DNA from: JBEEMU01 sp043778315
GTDB taxonomy: Bacteria > Bacteroidota > Bacteroidia > Chitinophagales > Saprospiraceae
NCBI GenBank assembly: GCA_043778315.1
Contig: JAYWGJ010000171.1
Coordinates: 1-6,941 of the forward strand
Direction: 5' to 3'
Length of the DNA stretch: 6,941 nucleotides
Shown here: piece by piece, positions 5,205-6,941 of the stretch
Layout: each line of letters begins with the position of its first letter
How positions within the stretch are numbered: the stretch's first letter is position 1
The notes under the pieces: generated by a model
Databases searched by the model: none
The model's input: the letters and a program-made list of their open reading frames with translations, nothing else
Told to the model about the DNA's origin: nothing
Translations under genes and position numbers: made by a program

Positions 5205-6272
5205 TCACACCTTTGTACTTTCGTTCGGCACATAACCTTTATTCAGAAACGGCATCAACATCACCGCCATCAAACCAAAAAATATGATACACGAATTGAC
5301 TGCCACGAATTGTATATTAGCAAACGAAAACGCATCTGCGCCCTTTATCATATAAATAATCAACGCCTGCACCACCAAGAAGTGAAAACTTCCCATGCCA
5401 CCAGGCGACGGTATCACGATGCCGAAACTACCAAAAACAAAGACGGTTAAAGCTGCCGCCCAACCCAAATTTGCGGTCGGAGCGAACGCCGAAAAACAAA
5501 AGTAAGTCATCATATAATACATCAACCATATAATAGCAGTGTGTATCAAAAACAAACCCCAGTTTTCTAAGTCTTTAATAGCTTTAATGCCGTCCCAAAA
5601 GCCTAATATAGTGTTTTTAACTTTGTCGTAGAGGTCAAAATGACGAAAACGGTCGCGGCTGCGTAATGCAAACACACCTACCAGCCCCAATACACCGAGT
5701 ACGACCCACGTTATAGGATTGTATATAAATGTTAATTTAGCCGAAATGTCTGCATTATGCCGAAAAAAGTCCAAAATAGTACCAAATTGCACCAAAAGCG
5801 TCATACCCACACATATTAATAGGCAGATAACGTCGAGCAATCTATCTACCACGACCGTACCAAAGAGCTTATCGACGGGTATCTTTTCGTACCGCGACAA
5901 AAGCGTACAGCGCACCACTTCACCCACCCGCGACACCGCCAAATTAGCCAAGTACGCCAACATAATAGCCAAGTACGAGTTGCGAATACGAGGACGATAG
6001 CCCAACGGCGCAATCAACATATTCCAACGGAAAGCACGAGATAAGTTGCTGATAGTGAACGCACTAACCGTTAATAAGATATAGAAATAATTGACGCTTC
6101 GGAAGTCCGCGAGTATCTTTCGCCACAGCGCACAGTCCTCCTTTGCGATGCCATCGGTAGCGCATTGCGCCTGAAACGACGCGTCTTGCGAGCTATATAC
6201 ATAGTACAAAATGCCGAGTCCGATTGCCGTGAACAACACAAATTTGAGTATATTAGTAGCGGTATCTTTCAT
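5205..6272 (-). CDS. YbhN/LPG-synthase-TM-family (UPF0104) membrane protein
   Basis: A 355-residue integral membrane protein of the lysylphosphatidylglycerol synthase transmembrane/UPF0104 family (YbhN, AglD2-like), often described as flippase-like. Hydrophobic segments occur near 10-26, 62-80, 99-112, 143-163, 185-203, 237-262, 270-288, 296-310 and 318-342. The family signature SRVGEVVRCTLL (114-125) followed by P132 and VVVDRLLDVI (140-149) is present, as is the PSPGGMGSFHF loop (288-298). It lacks the cytoplasmic aminoacyl-transfer domain of MprF, so it is not a lysyl-PG synthase by itself; transport or flipping of a lipid-linked molecule is an inference from relatives. It starts 11 bp after the panD stop, so the two are co-transcribed. 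Confidence 0.87.
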   Translation of the reverse strand: MKDTATNILKFVLFTAIGLGILYYVYSSQDASFQAQCATDGIAKEDCALWRKILADFRSVNYFYILLTVSAFTISNLSRAFRWNMLIAPLGYRPRIRNSYLAIMLAYLANLAVSRVGEVVRCTLLSRYEKIPVDKLFGTVVVDRLLDVICLLICVGMTLLVQFGTILDFFRHNADISAKLTFIYNPITWVVLGVLGLVGVFALRSRDRFRHFDLYDKVKNTILGFWDGIKAIKDLENWGLFLIHTAIIWLMYYMMTYFCFSAFAPTANLGWAAALTVFVFGSFGIVIPSPGGMGSFHFLVVQALIIYMIKGADAFSFANIQFVAVNSCIIFFGLMAVMLMPFLNKGYVPNESTKV

Positions 6273-6283
6273 GTTGATATATA

Positions 6284-6655
6284 TTAATGTGGGTTATTAA
6301 TATCGCCCACTTGCAGCCTATTATTGTCGTCGGGGAACACGGTTGCGGGCTTAAATGTGCGCGCTTCCTCCATCGTCATAAACGCATACGACATAATAAT
6401 CACGATATCGCCTACGCAAACCTTGCGCGCTGCCGCGCCGTTGAGGCAAATCACGCCCGAATTGCGCTCGCCCGTGATGACGTAGGTCTCAAACCGTTCG
6501 CCATTATTATTGTTCACGATTTGCACGCGCTCGCCTTCCACCAAGTTCGCCGCCTCGATAAGGGCTTCGTCGATAGTGATGCTGCCCACATAATTAAGGT
6601 CAGCTTGCGTCACACGGACGCGGTGGATTTTGGATTTGAATATCTGTAAAAGCAT
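6284..6655 (-). CDS. panD: Aspartate 1-decarboxylase (pyruvoyl enzyme)
   Basis: A 123-residue cytoplasmic enzyme that converts L-aspartate to beta-alanine for pantothenate and CoA synthesis. The start is set at 6655 (MLLQIFKSKIHRV), which places the self-cleavage site YVGS exactly at Gly24-Ser25, as in E. coli; Ser25 becomes the pyruvoyl group. K9, R54 and Y58 also fall at their canonical numbers. The block GERNSGVICLNGAAARKV and the GDIVIIMSYA motif follow. An upstream in-frame ATG (6763) would add 36 basic residues and would run across the promoter at 6692-6724, so it is rejected. PanD is normally processed into beta and alpha chains, sometimes with a PanZ-type helper; none is visible. The gene leads a two-gene operon with the YbhN-like protein. 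panC is not adjacent. Confidence 0.95.
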   Translation of the reverse strand: MLLQIFKSKIHRVRVTQADLNYVGSITIDEALIEAANLVEGERVQIVNNNNGERFETYVITGERNSGVICLNGAAARKVCVGDIVIIMSYAFMTMEEARTFKPATVFPDDNNRLQVGDINNPH

Positions 6656-6691
6656 ATTTTGGGCGCGCAGGTTTGTTTGGCAGCGCGGTTG

Positions 6692-6724
6692 CAAAGGTAA
6701 TATTGTTTTTTTGTTTTTCACAAA
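6692..6724 (-). promoter_or_regulatory. panD operon promoter (Bacteroidota type)
   Basis: Read on the minus strand, TTTG (6724-6721) is followed after 21 bp by TACCTTTG (6699-6692). This is an exact match to the Bacteroidota consensus TTTG, 19-21 bp, TAnnTTTG. Transcription would begin near 6685, giving a leader of about 30 nt before the ATG at 6655. This supports the shorter panD start. Confidence 0.7.
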
Positions 6725-6796
6725 TTTTTGTTTGCCAATAATTTTACTTGCGTTACTCTTCAAAACTTGGTTAAGATTTTTTATCTTTATTGCTAT

Positions 6797-6850
6797 AATA
6801 AACCGTAAGCTATAAACCGTAAGCTATAAACCGTAAGCTATAAACTGTGC
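6797..6850. repeat. 14-bp tandem repeat, about 3.8 copies
   Basis: The unit TATAAACCGTAAGC occurs at 6811-6824 and 6825-6838 as exact copies. A copy with one changed base precedes it (6797-6810), and a degenerate 12-bp copy follows (6839-6850, TATAAACTGTGC). It sits between the panD promoter and the possible + strand gene at the window end, with no reading frame of its own. It may be a replication-slippage array or a set of binding sites. Confidence 0.8.
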
Positions 6851-6889
6851 TATCCTAAAAAAGGTTGACGGAGCAGTCCCTTACCAACC

Positions 6890-6941
6890 ATGGTTATAGA
6901 ACAAAAAGAGTATGTCACAAATTCGGGTAATTCGGATAAAA
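6890..6941 (+). CDS. Possible start of a + strand gene running off the window
   Basis: From the ATG at 6890 a frame stays open for 17 codons to the window edge (MVIEQKEYVTNSGNSDK). An alternative start in another frame is the ATG at 6912 (MSQIRVIRIK), which follows an A/G-rich stretch (ACAAAAAGAG). Neither fragment is long enough to recognise a family, and I cannot choose between them. A gene diverging from panD here would fit the spacing. Confidence 0.3.
   Translation, partial: MVIEQKEYVTNSGNSDK

Noticed and set aside
6287..6649. 120-residue + strand frame opposite panD
   Set aside because: It is a shadow of the clearly conserved panD coding sequence on the other strand and resembles no protein family I recognise.
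6863..6895. Alternative hairpins over the ATG at 6890 (GGTTG with CAACC, or the palindrome AACCATGGTT)
   Set aside because: The competing pairings could look like a leader switch, but the stems are only five base pairs long and the gene itself is uncertain.

Overview
The window looks like chromosomal DNA from a member of the Bacteroidota. Start codons are preceded by A-rich stretches rather than a clear Shine-Dalgarno sequence. At least one promoter fits the Bacteroidota pattern (TTTG, 21 bp, TAnnTTTG), and the proteins (DUF6428-like ars protein, WG-repeat lipoprotein, panD next to a YbhN-like membrane protein) resemble those of that phylum. Genus cannot be read from the sequence.

Layout. 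Positions 1-100 hold a structured, repeat-like sequence cut by the window edge. From 244 to 1681, on the + strand, lies a compact arsenic-type cluster: an ArsR/SmtB repressor, a Cys-tailed DUF6428-like protein, an unlisted 41-residue hydrophobic mini-protein, and a thioredoxin-coupled arsenate reductase (ArsC, LMW-phosphatase fold). An imperfect 16-bp palindrome overlapping a plausible promoter sits just before arsR. No arsenite efflux pump (ArsB/ACR3) is present. A separate + strand gene (1804-2955) encodes a predicted surface lipoprotein made of about nine WG-type repeats. It converges on a minus-strand thiolase gene (3189-4361), and between them lies a roughly 124-bp nearly palindromic element with terminal inverted repeats. 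The thiolase is 3-oxoadipyl-CoA-thiolase-like in overall sequence but has lost two of the canonical catalytic residues. A YhhN/TMEM86-type membrane protein (4404-5096) diverges from it.

Two adjacent hairpins (5112-5196) separate YhhN from a convergent minus-strand operon. That operon encodes PanD (aspartate 1-decarboxylase; start revised to 6655, with a good promoter just upstream) followed 11 bp later by a YbhN/LPG-synthase-TM-like membrane protein. The last 290 bp hold the panD promoter, a 14-bp tandem repeat and possibly the first codons of a + strand gene.

How the genes work together. The ars genes form a plausible arsenate-sensing and arsenate-reducing unit; export of the arsenite would need a pump encoded elsewhere. 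PanD supplies beta-alanine for pantothenate and CoA. The other genes show no clear shared pathway. The best candidates for something new are the thiolase with the replaced catalytic residues, the 41-residue membrane mini-protein inside the ars operon, and the palindromic element between the convergent genes.
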